Shown here in pieces: positions 8,436-15,939 of a stretch of DNA of 64,000 nt (positions within the stretch are counted from its first letter, which is position 1; each line of letters begins with the position of its first letter). The notes below the pieces were generated by a model. The model did no database searches. It had not been told where the DNA came from and saw only the letters and a program-made list of their open reading frames with translations. The translations under genes and the position numbers were made by a program. The DNA comes from Methylorubrum rhodesianum (GTDB lineage Bacteria; Pseudomonadota; Alphaproteobacteria; Rhizobiales; Beijerinckiaceae), in the NCBI RefSeq assembly GCF_014199985.1, contig NZ_JACHOS010000005.1, positions 1-64,000 of the forward strand, written 5' to 3'.

Positions 8436-8890
8436 CACGCGCGCTCCTTCACGGAGCCGCTGTCCGCAGCCCCCTCGTTCTGGCTTTCGTTGGCGGGGAG
8501 GGCTTCGCAGCTCGGCCCGTTGGCGAGTTCGAGCAGCACGTCGGCATGGCAGGGCGCATCGAGGGCGCACCAGCATGCGAGGTTGCGGCCCGCGAGTTGC
8601 CGCACATCACGGCCGATGGCGTGAAGGTGCCGGCTCCACGGATGGTCCTCGGTCGGTTGAGGGGAAGCCATCTCCCGCGCGACGTCGGCGCGGAACCACG
8701 AGGCATAGTTCCCCGGCGTAACGCCCTCCTTGTAAGGATTGCCCCACCGGCTCGGCCGCGCGACGTTGACCGCCGGCAGCCCGTTCACCGCCCGGCTATG
8801 CGCCTGAAGGTCAAACCCCTTCTTCCGGCTCAGTTGAAGGCGGACAGGTCTCGCCCTCACAGGCGCTCGTGTCTCGGAGGTGAGGGTCAT
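8435..8890 (-). CDS. DUF4326 domain protein
   Basis: 151 residues from ATG 8890 (TAATG overlap with the upstream stop). The diagnostic elements are GLPAVNVARPSRWGNPY in the middle and RNLACWCALDAPCHADVLLE at the end. DUF4326 is widespread in phages and accompanies DUF5131; its paired cysteines and histidine suggest a metal or nucleotide site. Function unknown. Confidence 0.85.
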   Translation of the reverse strand: MTLTSETRAPVRARPVRLQLSRKKGFDLQAHSRAVNGLPAVNVARPSRWGNPYKEGVTPGNYASWFRADVAREMASPQPTEDHPWSRHLHAIGRDVRQLAGRNLACWCALDAPCHADVLLELANGPSCEALPANESQNEGAADSGSVKERA

Positions 8891-9609
8891 TAGGCGGCCC
8901 TTCTCATGTAGGCGAGACAATGGGCGACGAAGTTGTCAGATCGGCCGTCGAAAAGATTCCCGATCTGACGCGCAGTCATCTCGGGATGAGCCGCGCGAAT
9001 GTTCGCAACAGCTTCGTGGCGAGCGAGACTAACTGCTTCAACGTAGCACCGACCGATGACATCATGCGGGGACACGCTGTACTTCCGAGACGTGTCCTCA
9101 ATGATTTGCATTGGCGCAGGCGCTTCGGCGCAAACCACTCCGGACTTTTGCCGATTGGCGCTTCGTGGCCTCGGGTTCAGTCCGAGCGCATTGCGGATCG
9201 AAGACGGATCGCGCCCGCCGAAGATGCGTCCAAGCCGCTTGATGCTGAAGGTCGGATGCGCCTCTCTCACGGCTCGAATTGCGGCATGCCGAGCCGTGAC
9301 GAACTGAACGGAGCGATCCTCGCCCACGATGTCGTCAAAGGTCACTCCGTGCTGAGCAGCCACCCGGCGAATGATTGATCTCGGCAGGCGTGCGAGCGCG
9401 TCGCGCAGGTCAGACGATCCCTGCGGAAGGGCAGCCGGCGGCGGCGCTGTTTCTGCCGGCTCCTGCTCCGCCTCGACCAGAACGGGCTTCGGCTGAAGCG
9501 CCTTAAGCTTGCGGCTTGCCTCCTCCTGCCGACGCCGGATTTCCTTCTGCCGAGCGATCATCTCGGCGGCGGTCGTCAGATTAGCGACAGGAACGTAATC
9601 GACGTTCAT
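8890..9609 (-). CDS. Protein with two DnaA-domain-IV-like DNA-binding modules
   Basis: 239 residues. Residues 86-143 (HGVTFDDIVG... ARHAAIRAVREAHP... IFGGRDPSSIRNAL) follow DnaA domain IV, including the 'GGRD-x-S/T' signature that recognises DnaA boxes. Residues 176-233 repeat the pattern in weaker form (YSVSPHDVIG... ARHEAVANIRAAHP... LFDGRSDNFVAHC). There is no AAA+ domain. It could bind DnaA boxes in phage or host origins and compete with or recruit host DnaA. Leftward early operon; start overlaps the HNH gene's stop as TGATG. Confidence 0.75.
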   Translation of the reverse strand: MNVDYVPVANLTTAAEMIARQKEIRRRQEEASRKLKALQPKPVLVEAEQEPAETAPPPAALPQGSSDLRDALARLPRSIIRRVAAQHGVTFDDIVGEDRSVQFVTARHAAIRAVREAHPTFSIKRLGRIFGGRDPSSIRNALGLNPRPRSANRQKSGVVCAEAPAPMQIIEDTSRKYSVSPHDVIGRCYVEAVSLARHEAVANIRAAHPEMTARQIGNLFDGRSDNFVAHCLAYMRRAA

Positions 9610-10013
9610 CAGGCTTCTCCGTGCGGGTTGCGGCGCTCAACGGTGCCGTTCATGCGGCGCTTGAGACCGGAGGCTTTGGTGCCGGGGAGGGGGCGGCCCG
9701 ACTTCATCGGACGGCGGCTCGGGCCAGTGCAGGTTTCGCCAGCAAGGCGCTTGGCCTTGGCGATCACCTTGGCGTCCAAGGCGGTTTTGGCTTTGTGGCA
9801 CTCGATGCAGAGAGGCCGGACGTTCTCGACGGCATGCTTGCCGCCGATTTCACGTGGAATCTCGTGGTCAAGCTGGTACTCAGACCGCTTGCGCATCCGC
9901 TCGCCGCACTGAGCACAGACGACGAAGCGGCGGAGCACGTCGCGCTCGAATGTGGTCGTGAAAGCCTGCCGCTCTTCTGGCTCGACGCGGGGGCGCTGGA
10001 AGACTTCACCCAT
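9609..10013 (-). CDS. HNH endonuclease
   Basis: 134 residues from ATG 10013. A classical HNH core is visible: CAQCGERM, then YQLDHEIPREIGG, then VENVRPLCIECHKAK, with paired cysteines for zinc. The C-terminus is basic. Such phage HNH proteins either nick DNA in packaging/recombination or are homing enzymes. Here it lies among recombination genes between the second HNH gene and the DnaA-like gene, overlapping both. Confidence 0.85.
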   Translation of the reverse strand: MGEVFQRPRVEPEERQAFTTTFERDVLRRFVVCAQCGERMRKRSEYQLDHEIPREIGGKHAVENVRPLCIECHKAKTALDAKVIAKAKRLAGETCTGPSRRPMKSGRPLPGTKASGLKRRMNGTVERRNPHGEA

Positions 10014-10537
10014 CACGCGGCCTCCCGCTCATTGCGAACGGCCGGCTCGCTCCAAACGACGCCATGCTCGGCGCCGGCCGTACGAAAGCTGAGGCCGCGC
10101 TTTACGCCCTTCCGCGCAGTCACTTTCGGCGTCTTGACGGCTTGCTCAGGCGTCCAGCCCTGGCGCAGGCGCTGGTGCAGCGTCCCGTACTTCAGTCCGC
10201 ACCTCTCGGCCCATGCGCTGACGGGGAGGGTTTCGCCATCGACGGTAAGGAGAGCGTTGTCCTTCTTGTTTCTGTTCTGCTCTGTCCGCGTTGCCCAGAA
10301 GCAGTTGGCGGGGTTGTATCCGCCGTTGTTGTCCCGGCGCTCGACCGAGTGCCCCTTGGACGGGCGCGGTCCCATGTCTTCTAGGAAGCTGGCGAAATCC
10401 ATCCACCGATCGCAGATGGAGATGCCTCGACCGCCGTAATTTCCGTACGCTTTATTCGTCTTCAGCAGGCACCGCGATTTGATGCCGAGCCAGATGCCGT
10501 ATTCCGACGTGCGGCGTCCCCCATGTTTGAAGTTCAT
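10013..10537 (-). CDS. HNH homing endonuclease carrying a ninB-like tail
   Basis: 174 residues. Residues 30-95 (YGGRGISICDRW, EDMGPRPSKGHSVERRDNNGGY, ANCFWATRTEQNRNK) are the HNH module of a free-standing homing family, followed by a helix-turn-helix (LPVSAWAERCGLKYGTLHQRL). The last 25 residues (AGAEHGVVW...EREAA) mirror the NinB C-terminus encoded next door, with 20 of 21 DNA bases identical. The gene begins in the ATGA overlap with ninB, as if it had inserted at the end of ninB and kept a copy of it. A paralogue lies at 32820-33317. Confidence 0.85.
   Translation of the reverse strand: MNFKHGGRRTSEYGIWLGIKSRCLLKTNKAYGNYGGRGISICDRWMDFASFLEDMGPRPSKGHSVERRDNNGGYNPANCFWATRTEQNRNKKDNALLTVDGETLPVSAWAERCGLKYGTLHQRLRQGWTPEQAVKTPKVTARKGVKRGLSFRTAGAEHGVVWSEPAVRNEREAA
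10056..10076. repeat. 21-bp copy of ninB 3' sequence
   Basis: Matches 10566-10586 in ninB at 20 of 21 bases, same orientation and same reading frame. The two copies flank the body of the HNH gene, 510 bp apart. Confidence 0.85.
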
Positions 10538-10935
10538 GCCGCGTCCTCCAACTGGTCAGAAGAGAAGACGACGCCACGCTCGGCGCCGAAGCACGCTATG
10601 AGTTCAATCAGGTCCGAGAACTCGGCTTTCGTCAGCTTCGACGTGCGGAGACCGAGCACCACGAAGGAGCCGGCATCCAAGCCGGGGACGACCTTCGCCT
10701 TGCGGAGAGACGCGGTGAACACGTCCTTCCATTCTTCGGGCGTGAGTTGCTGGCCGTACCATTCGACCTGACGGGATACGTCCGTCAGACAGGCCCAGAG
10801 CTTGGCGTTCTGATCGAGCGAGCGCGACGGCGGCTTAAACTCGACTTTGGTGCCGACCGGCAGGCCCTGTATCCAGCGGATAGCGCGGGCACGAACGGTC
10901 TCATTGGCGAGCGTGAGGACGTGACGGGCGCTCAT
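10534..10935 (-). CDS. ninB: NinB-like recombination protein
   Basis: 133 residues from ATG 10935 (ATGA overlap upstream). The order LTLANETVRARAIRWIQGLPVGTKVEF, RSLDQNAKLWACLTDVSRQV, EEWKDVFTASLRK and the closing LIACFGAERGVVF follow lambda NinB (Orf), which binds single-stranded DNA and helps load recombinases. It fits its neighbours, the ERF annealing protein and the exonuclease. Confidence 0.85.
   Translation of the reverse strand: MSARHVLTLANETVRARAIRWIQGLPVGTKVEFKPPSRSLDQNAKLWACLTDVSRQVEWYGQQLTPEEWKDVFTASLRKAKVVPGLDAGSFVVLGLRTSKLTKAEFSDLIELIACFGAERGVVFSSDQLEDAA
10566..10586. repeat. 21-bp repeat, original copy in ninB
   Basis: Encodes the G-A-E-R-G-V-V segment close to the NinB C-terminus. 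Partner of 10056-10076; likely the homing target region. Confidence 0.85.
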
Positions 10936-11264
10936 TCCGCGCGCTCCCAACGGGCCGTATAAACTCCGGCATGCCGCCCCGACCGCGTGCGCCGCTTAGC
11001 GCCGCTCAGAGCGATGGCGCCCTTGATCGCGAGGCCACGAATTCGGGCGCTCGCTGTCTGATGCGGCAGGCCCGTCGCCGTCTCGCATTCCTCACAGGTT
11101 GCCCCGTGCTGGCCGCGCGACTTGATCGCGTCGAACACCACCCGCTCCAGATGCGGGAGGATGTGACGGATGCTCTCGGCCGCCTGCTTGGAGGTTTCCG
11201 AGCCGCGGACGAAGGGGATCGTCTCAGGGTCGCGGGTGGGGATGTGGTCGAAGAGGTCGGTCAT
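10932..11264 (-). CDS. Winged-helix phage protein
   Basis: 110 residues. The central helix-turn-helix (ERVVFDAIKSRGQHGATCEECETATGL split by PHQTASARIRGLAIKGAI) is a winged-helix domain like those placed next to NinB in many phages; the C-terminus (GRHAGVYTARW) gives the wing. Likely DNA-binding. Coupled on both sides by 4-bp overlaps. Confidence 0.65.
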   Translation of the reverse strand: MTDLFDHIPTRDPETIPFVRGSETSKQAAESIRHILPHLERVVFDAIKSRGQHGATCEECETATGLPHQTASARIRGLAIKGAIALSGAKRRTRSGRHAGVYTARWERAE

Positions 11265-11611
11265 GCCGCAAGCCTCCGCTCGTATCGGTCATGGAAGGCG
11301 CGGGCGTTCTCCCGCTGACGTGCCCACGCCCGGATCTCGGCGTAGGTCGTTCCGTGGAGGAGGCAGATCGCCTCCATGCATTGGTCGAAGGTGAAGCAGC
11401 GGACGTGGCACTCATCGGGGAGGAGCCACATCTGCTCGGCGAGCCAAGCGTAGACCCGCTGCCGGGCGCTCTTGCGGGCGCCGCCGCTGTGACCGCGCAG
11501 CCAAGTGAGTTGGCTTCCGCGATAGCCGCCGGTCTCGACAGCGTTGAGCCAGATGTCGTCCAGCACCTCGTGGACGTCAGAGCGGAGATCGTGGCAGGGG
11601 AGTGCGGTCAT
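11261..11611 (-). CDS. DUF3268-like (zinc-finger-associated) protein, C-terminal half
   Basis: 116 residues. RQRVYAWLAEQMWLLPDECHVRCFTFDQCMEAI resembles the C-terminal part of the DUF3268 phage family ('A-Y-x-W-L-A-x-x-L-G-I-P...C-H-I-G-x-F-D'). The N-terminal zinc-finger part of that family is absent, so this is a short version. Function unknown. Confidence 0.55.
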   Translation of the reverse strand: MTALPCHDLRSDVHEVLDDIWLNAVETGGYRGSQLTWLRGHSGGARKSARQRVYAWLAEQMWLLPDECHVRCFTFDQCMEAICLLHGTTYAEIRAWARQRENARAFHDRYERRLAA

Positions 11612-12255
11612 GCTGCCGCGCGCTCCTCGCCGCCGTAGAGCGCCCGCAGGCTGGCGACCTTCTCCTCAAGCTCGGCGAGGAAGGCGGCGATGTCCTTCTC
11701 AAGCGTCGCAATCAGAGCGTCGTCGCGCTCGACCCTCTTCACGAACAGACGCATTGCCTCGGGCAGTCGCGGATCGTAGGAGGCGAAGTCGCACCAGCGG
11801 CGGCCCGTGCAGGCCATCTGCCAGTTCATTTGCAGGACGTACTTCTCAGGCACCTTTTGCCCGAGCAACGTGTCGATGTGCGTTGCGCTGTTGGGGGCCT
11901 TGATCTCGACCAACCCGTCATCCCCGACCAAGCCGTCAGGGCTGGCGTGCGTGCCGGCGATCGTCGGATGTCGCACGATGCCGACGAGAGCCACGTCCAC
12001 GTCGGTCAGGAACTCATAGGCGGCGCGGGCCTCCGGCTCCTTCTCCGTGCCCCACTGCATGGCGGCATTGGTGAAGCGATCGGCCGGCGTGCCGGTCAGC
12101 CGCTCAGCAACCATCTCGGCCATCAGGTTGGCACGGGAGGCGCCCCAACCGGTCTTCGTGCGGGCGACAGCCTCGGCGATGCGCGAGGCGCCTAGGCTGC
12201 CGACGCGGGCCTCAAGCCACGCATCGCTGCCCTGGACCAGGTCGAGGTCGGTCAC
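11608..12255 (-). CDS. YqaJ/lambda-Exo-type viral recombinase exonuclease
   Basis: 215 residues. Family motifs: QGSDAWLEARVGSLGASRI at the start, WGTEKEPEARAAYE, the catalytic SPDGLVGDDGLVEIKAP (Asp and E-x-K) and YVLQMNWQMACTGR. This 5'-3' exonuclease resects double-stranded ends so that the ERF protein encoded just upstream can anneal strands. The four-base overlap with erf supports a two-component recombination system. Confidence 0.92.
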   Translation of the reverse strand: MTDLDLVQGSDAWLEARVGSLGASRIAEAVARTKTGWGASRANLMAEMVAERLTGTPADRFTNAAMQWGTEKEPEARAAYEFLTDVDVALVGIVRHPTIAGTHASPDGLVGDDGLVEIKAPNSATHIDTLLGQKVPEKYVLQMNWQMACTGRRWCDFASYDPRLPEAMRLFVKRVERDDALIATLEKDIAAFLAELEEKVASLRALYGGEERAAA

Positions 12256-13034
12256 TGGCGCCCCCTCTTGGCTTCGAGGAGGCGGACGGCTTCGGCGTAG
12301 CGAGCGGCCGGGATGTCGGGGATGCTCTCGGCCTTGAAGTAGTTCAGGAAGCGGCCGATGTCGGCGCCGACTTCCGTGGCTAGGGCGCGGATCTGCGAAG
12401 CCTGCTCGTCGGTGATGACGTCGCCGCCGGTCATAGGCTGGCGGCGCGCGTTGTAGCCGCCAGCCGATTGGCCATCGTCGTCATCGTTCGTGAGAGCGAT
12501 GTCGAAGACCATCAGCAGCAGGTAGCGGCGGCCGTAGCTCATCGTGGAGCCGAAGGCGTGCGTCGCCGTCTTGTTCTGGTTGCCCTTCATCCCGTTGGCA
12601 TCGGTCGGGATGTCGGCGAAGTAGGTGCGCGAGAAGCCGGCCGCGTGAGCCACCACGCACGTGACGCGGTAGTGGTCCTTCAGCGGCGAGGTATCCGTGC
12701 CGTAGGAGAGCGAGAAGCCGTGCTGCGTGATGACAGGGCGGATGGCGGCGCTGATGCTCTCAAGCCGGGCGTAGCGCGAGCGGGTCTGCTCGTTCTTGGC
12801 ATCGCGGTAGACCTGAGGCATCTCGGCCTGCGCGGCCTGCATCGCCGCGTTAAAGGCCATCTCGGCGCTGCGCAGAGCCACGCGCTCCTGCATGGACATC
12901 AGCCGCTCAAGCTTATCAATGTCCACGGACGGGTCGCGCACCGCCCGCTCGATCATGCTGATGATGGCGGTCGTCTCACCGGCCTGGGCCGGGACGGACG
13001 GCGCATCGTCGTGGGTGCGTGCGATCTCGCCCAT
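12252..13034 (-). CDS. erf: ERF-family single-strand annealing protein
   Basis: 260 residues from ATG 13034 (a TTG just upstream is less likely). The segment RYARLESISAAIRPVITQHGFSLSY, the NKTATHAFGSTMSYGRRYLLLMVFDI core and the acidic NDDDDGQ are the ERF signature (P22 Erf). It anneals complementary single strands for phage recombination and circularisation. The C-terminal 75 residues form a separate helical module starting at TDEQASQIRAL. Start overlaps the previous stop as TGATG. Confidence 0.92.
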   Translation of the reverse strand: MGEIARTHDDAPSVPAQAGETTAIISMIERAVRDPSVDIDKLERLMSMQERVALRSAEMAFNAAMQAAQAEMPQVYRDAKNEQTRSRYARLESISAAIRPVITQHGFSLSYGTDTSPLKDHYRVTCVVAHAAGFSRTYFADIPTDANGMKGNQNKTATHAFGSTMSYGRRYLLLMVFDIALTNDDDDGQSAGGYNARRQPMTGGDVITDEQASQIRALATEVGADIGRFLNYFKAESIPDIPAARYAEAVRLLEAKRGRQ

Positions 13035-13273
13035 CAAGCGGCGCTCCTCGTCTCAACGGTGGGGGAAAGCCGGGCCGCGAGCGTCGTCAGCGTCACGGCA
13101 TGGGCGCGAAGCAGGGTCGCGACGTGCTCAAGCTCTGCGGCGCGATCGGCAGACGGCTCGGCGTGCCGGGCCTCGTGCTTCATCGAGCCGACGAAGGTGC
13201 TCAGCAGGACTTCCGTGTCGTGCGCGGCTCGGAGCGAGCGGTCGAACACGGGTGAACCGTCGTAGGTGCTCAC
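13034..13273 (-). CDS. Small hypothetical phage protein
   Basis: 79 residues from GTG 13273, eight bases after GGAG. Helical, with RAAELEHVATLLRAHAVTLTTLAARL at the C-terminal half suggesting a coiled coil. GTGA overlap with the micro-gene upstream and TGATG with erf. Family not recognised. Confidence 0.6.
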   Translation of the reverse strand: MSTYDGSPVFDRSLRAAHDTEVLLSTFVGSMKHEARHAEPSADRAAELEHVATLLRAHAVTLTTLAARLSPTVETRSAA

Positions 13274-13407
13274 GGCTCGTCTCCGTAGGTGATGAACGAG
13301 GGAGGGATGCCGTCGCGCTCGTTGTCGCGGCGGGAGAGCCATTCGCTGAGATGACGAATGGCGATGATGCCAAGGATGCTGGCGAGGGAGAGCGAGGCGA
13401 TCGTCAC
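13270..13407 (-). CDS. 45-residue membrane-anchored protein
   Basis: Short frame with GTG 13407 in a GTGA overlap with the upstream stop, and its own stop in a GTGA overlap with the next start. One hydrophobic helix (about residues 3-17, ASLSLASILGIIAI) followed by a charged tail (HLSEWLSRRDNERDG). The double coupling argues it is translated. Role unknown. Confidence 0.6.
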   Translation of the reverse strand: MTIASLSLASILGIIAIRHLSEWLSRRDNERDGIPPSFITYGDEP

Positions 13408-13994
13408 CAGAAGCTCCCGACAGCAGGCAGGCGGGGCTCAAGGCAGTCGGCGGGCGTCAGGCGCTGCTCATCGTTCGCGGCTCGGCCTGGATGCTCGGCG
13501 TAGGCTTGCCCCGGCCGGCGACCGAGTTTCGGATACCGGACGATTTCGACCTTGAAGGTCGGGTAGCGCTGGCTGAACCGAGCCGCAGCGTTGTCCGCGA
13601 ACTCGTTGGCCGCGTCCTCGCCTTCGAAGGGGCCGAACGTGGCCTCTTCCTCGACCGGCACCACATCGAGGCCGGTCATCTCGCGCACCACGTTGAAAGA
13701 CAGGGCGGTGCGCTGGCGGACGATGAAGCGAACGGTCGGTTTGGGCGACGCCAGCTTCTTGGCGATCTCGGCCAGAACCTCGCGTGTTTCAGGCCGAGCT
13801 GGGATGGTGTCGAGCAGTTGCCGGGCGTCCGCCTCGGAAACCGTGATCTCGGCAGTGCCGCCGTCTCTCGACCAACTGGCGCCGCAAACGAGGCGCTGAT
13901 TGATCCGGCGAACCGCGTCGTCAGCCATTTCACCGACGACGGTGCGGAAGTCGTAGAACGCGACCGCAGAGGTCTTGAGAGCGAGGCCGGTCAT
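13404..13994 (-). CDS. Hypothetical phage protein
   Basis: 196 residues, soluble, no membrane segment. The middle (VRFIVRQRTALSFNVVREMTGLDVVP) and the following FGPFEGEDAANEFADNAA give an alternating strand-helix pattern. It lies in the early operon between DUF6197-like and the micro-gene. No family recognised. Confidence 0.6.
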   Translation of the reverse strand: MTGLALKTSAVAFYDFRTVVGEMADDAVRRINQRLVCGASWSRDGGTAEITVSEADARQLLDTIPARPETREVLAEIAKKLASPKPTVRFIVRQRTALSFNVVREMTGLDVVPVEEEATFGPFEGEDAANEFADNAAARFSQRYPTFKVEIVRYPKLGRRPGQAYAEHPGRAANDEQRLTPADCLEPRLPAVGSFW

Positions 13995-14323
13995 CGTCCC
14001 GCCTCCGCCTCTGCGGCAGCAATGGCGGCGTCGTACATCTGCATGACGGCGGCGTGGCCGAGATCGTCGTTCGTATCCGGTGCCGGACGACTGAACAGTT
14101 CGTATGAGGCCGACCGCAGCGTTGCTTCGGCCTGTTCAAGGTCATTGGCGTCATACTGTGCCCGATCTGCCCGGACGGCGCCGACAGCGCACCAGCACAC
14201 GGCGTCTCCCCACCAGGGCTGGACTGCCCAACCGGTAGCGTCAGCAGCCAGACCGCCACGGAGCCAATTCTTCGGATCTTCAATCCGAGCGCGCGCGGCG
14301 CGGAGGATGTCGGCGGAGGCCAT
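13991..14323 (-). CDS. DUF6197-like phage protein
   Basis: 110 residues. ILRAARARIEDPKNWLRGGLA, AVCWCAVGAVRA and the closing NDDLGHAAVMQMYDAAIAAA match the DUF6197 plan (N-terminal helix with 'W-x-Q/R-G', W-C-A-x-G-A, final 'N-D-x-x-x-x-x-H-x-x-V-x-x-x-x-D-x-A-I'). No known function. Confidence 0.65.
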   Translation of the reverse strand: MASADILRAARARIEDPKNWLRGGLAADATGWAVQPWWGDAVCWCAVGAVRADRAQYDANDLEQAEATLRSASYELFSRPAPDTNDDLGHAAVMQMYDAAIAAAEAEAGR

Positions 14324-14326
14324 GGA

Positions 14327-14617
14327 TCAAGCCTCCTCGCCGAGAGCTTTGGCGATGGCCGCTCGGGCCAAATCAAATTCCGCAGTCTTCCGATCGGCGA
14401 CGCGGACCACAGCCCGCAGCGCCTCCAGCAGATCCGGGGCGGCAGCAATCAGACGAGCATTGCGTTTGGCCTGCGCCTTCGGGATCTCGTCCCCATCCGC
14501 CGAGATCTGGGCGACGTGCCGCCAGTCGTACGGCTCCTTGCCGACGACGATCGACAAGATTTCCGGTCCTAGCGGATCCTCAAACGCCCACGGGCCAGGG
14601 GTATGCTGACCAGCCAT
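14327..14617 (-). CDS. HTPGPW-type small phage protein
   Basis: 96 residues starting GQHTPGPWAFED and containing AKRNARLIAAAPDLLEALR. This pair of motifs defines a very common small protein of proteobacterial prophages (beta-sandwich plus helix). Function not established. Confidence 0.8.
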   Translation of the reverse strand: MAGQHTPGPWAFEDPLGPEILSIVVGKEPYDWRHVAQISADGDEIPKAQAKRNARLIAAAPDLLEALRAVVRVADRKTAEFDLARAAIAKALGEEA

Positions 14618-14748
14618 TAGAGAACTCCGAGATGAAAGAGGCAGACGATCACGACCACGGCGCAGGCCGGGATCAGCGAGAGGAAGAAGGCGGCGTTGGC
14701 GCGCTCAGTCAGAGCAGGCGGCTCGGGAGGCGCAGAAGGGTGAAGCAC
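14617..14748 (-). CDS. 43-residue membrane protein
   Basis: GTG 14748 with GGAG eight bases upstream is preferred; the frame is open further upstream but would overlap the previous gene heavily. A proline-rich start is followed by one hydrophobic helix (AAFFLSLIPACAVVVIVCLF). Stop coupled to the next start as TAATG. Role unknown. Confidence 0.5.
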   Translation of the reverse strand: MLHPSAPPEPPALTERANAAFFLSLIPACAVVVIVCLFHLGVL

Positions 14749-14788
14749 GGCGGCTGCTCCGGTTCGGTAGGCGGGGAGGGGAAGGGGA

Positions 14789-15130
14789 TCAGTGCGCGGC
14801 CGAGCGGCGCTGAGCGCGGGCTTCGCTCCAGGCATTGAGCAGGCTGGAGCGGATCAGGTCGGCCCAACGAGCCGTATTGCCGGCGGCGCGGGACTGCTTG
14901 GCGCGAGCGTGGGCAAGCCGCATCACTGCGGCGCGGTCGAACGAGCCAGAGACGAAGAGGGGAGAAGCCTTGGCGGCCGTCAGAGCGGCGCGGGCAGCAT
15001 CGCGGGCCTGAGCCTCGGCGAGCTTCTTGGCGTTGAACGCCGCGATGGCGACCTTGCGAGCGTCGCCGCTGATGCGATCAGCCTGGAGCGCCGACCGGAA
15101 GGTGAGGTTGCTGATCTGGCGGCGGGTCAT
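14789..15130 (-). CDS. First gene of leftward early operon, hypothetical
   Basis: 113 residues, basic and alanine-rich, mainly helical (KKLAEAQARDAARAALTAAKA). It starts 29 bases after the predicted start point of the leftward promoter and has GGAG upstream, so it would be the first early protein. The position is that of phage antiterminators or anti-repressors, but no homologous motif is visible. Confidence 0.55.
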   Translation of the reverse strand: MTRRQISNLTFRSALQADRISGDARKVAIAAFNAKKLAEAQARDAARAALTAAKASPLFVSGSFDRAAVMRLAHARAKQSRAAGNTARWADLIRSSLLNAWSEARAQRRSAAH

Positions 15131-15165
15131 CGGGGCGGCTCCATCGCGTCGCTGCGATGAAACCG

Positions 15166-15217
15166 TTGTAGCGATAGGCGCTACGTCCCGTCAATCCCGC
15201 GTAGCGAAGAACGCTAC
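15166..15217 (-). promoter_or_regulatory. Leftward early promoter with two repressor operators
   Basis: On the minus strand: -35 TTGACG (15189-15194), 17-base spacer, -10 CTACAA (15166-15171). A 17-bp palindrome GTAGCG-ATAGG-CGCTAC (15168-15184) covers the spacer and -10, and a second, GTAGCG-AAGAA-CGCTAC (15201-15217), lies just upstream of -35. The architecture mirrors the rightward promoter at 15904-15932. Confidence 0.75.
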
Positions 15218-15219
15218 AA

Positions 15220-15846
15220 TTATTTTCCGCGACGCCCGGCGCTCGGGCCGATGTCGAGCATGGTGCGATAAACCCGGCCCACTACGCGAAAGGGGCCATC
15301 CACAAGAACCGGCCCGTGATCCCGATTAGTGCTGTAGGGGGCAAAGTGCTCCGGCCTGGACCGATAGCGCTTGTATGTGGTGCCATGGTCGCCATCCGCC
15401 GCGACCACATAGAAGCCGCCGTCGATCAGCCGAGTATCAGCACGATTGACGAAGATGACCGACCCAGGCGGGGATACGAGATCCATGCTATCGCCCTCGA
15501 CGGATAGGGCAATCCAGTCTCCAGGCGGAAGATCGCTCGCGGCGATGTATCGCTCAACGTCCTCGGCCTTCACAGCTTCGCGCGCCGACAGATTGCTGGC
15601 GCTCACGAGGCTATCCAGCATGGGGACTTTTACGAGGCCGTCGGCATTCTCAAGAGGAGCCGGGAAGCCCGTGATCTCCTCGATAGCAATCATTTCGTCG
15701 CCCGCTACAGCTCGCTTGCCGAGCGTCATTTTGTTGACGGCGGCACGATCAATAGCGCGGTGCAAATGAGCAGTTAGCCGCCTCGCAAGCTCTGCCTGCG
15801 AGAGCTTCGAGTGCTTTAGCGCGTCTGTGACCCACTCCTGTAACAT
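15220..15846 (-). CDS. CI/LexA-like prophage repressor (S24 peptidase)
   Basis: 208 residues from ATG 15846. An N-terminal helix-turn-helix (KLSQAELARRLTAHLHRA) is joined to an S24 self-cleavage domain with catalytic Ser in VEGDSMDLVSPPGS and Lys in TTYKRYRS, so RecA-stimulated autocleavage and SOS induction are expected. The gene lies between two operator groups and faces the Cro-like gene; the start is placed so that all operators are non-coding, although no good ribosome site is visible. Confidence 0.88.
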   Translation of the reverse strand: MLQEWVTDALKHSKLSQAELARRLTAHLHRAIDRAAVNKMTLGKRAVAGDEMIAIEEITGFPAPLENADGLVKVPMLDSLVSASNLSAREAVKAEDVERYIAASDLPPGDWIALSVEGDSMDLVSPPGSVIFVNRADTRLIDGGFYVVAADGDHGTTYKRYRSRPEHFAPYSTNRDHGPVLVDGPFRVVGRVYRTMLDIGPSAGRRGK

Positions 15847-15855
15847 AGGTTCGGC

Positions 15856-15932
15856 GTAGCGCGTATCGCGACGCGCGTCCGTGACTAAGTTCGCTACACC
15901 CGCTTGCAAACTCGTAGCGATATGCGCTACAA
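15856..15932 (+). promoter_or_regulatory. Rightward early promoter and operator cluster
   Basis: Perfect operator GTAGCG-ATATG-CGCTAC at 15914-15930, an imperfect one at 15856-15872 (GTAGCG-CGTAT-CGCGAC) and a half-matching one at 15881-15897 ending CGCTAC. The promoter has -35 TTGCAA (15904-15909), a 17-base spacer and -10 CTACAA (15927-15932), identical in the -10 to the leftward promoter. Transcription would start at about 15939-15940, which is the ATG of the Cro-like gene. Confidence 0.7.
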
Positions 15933-15939
15933 GCGGCGC

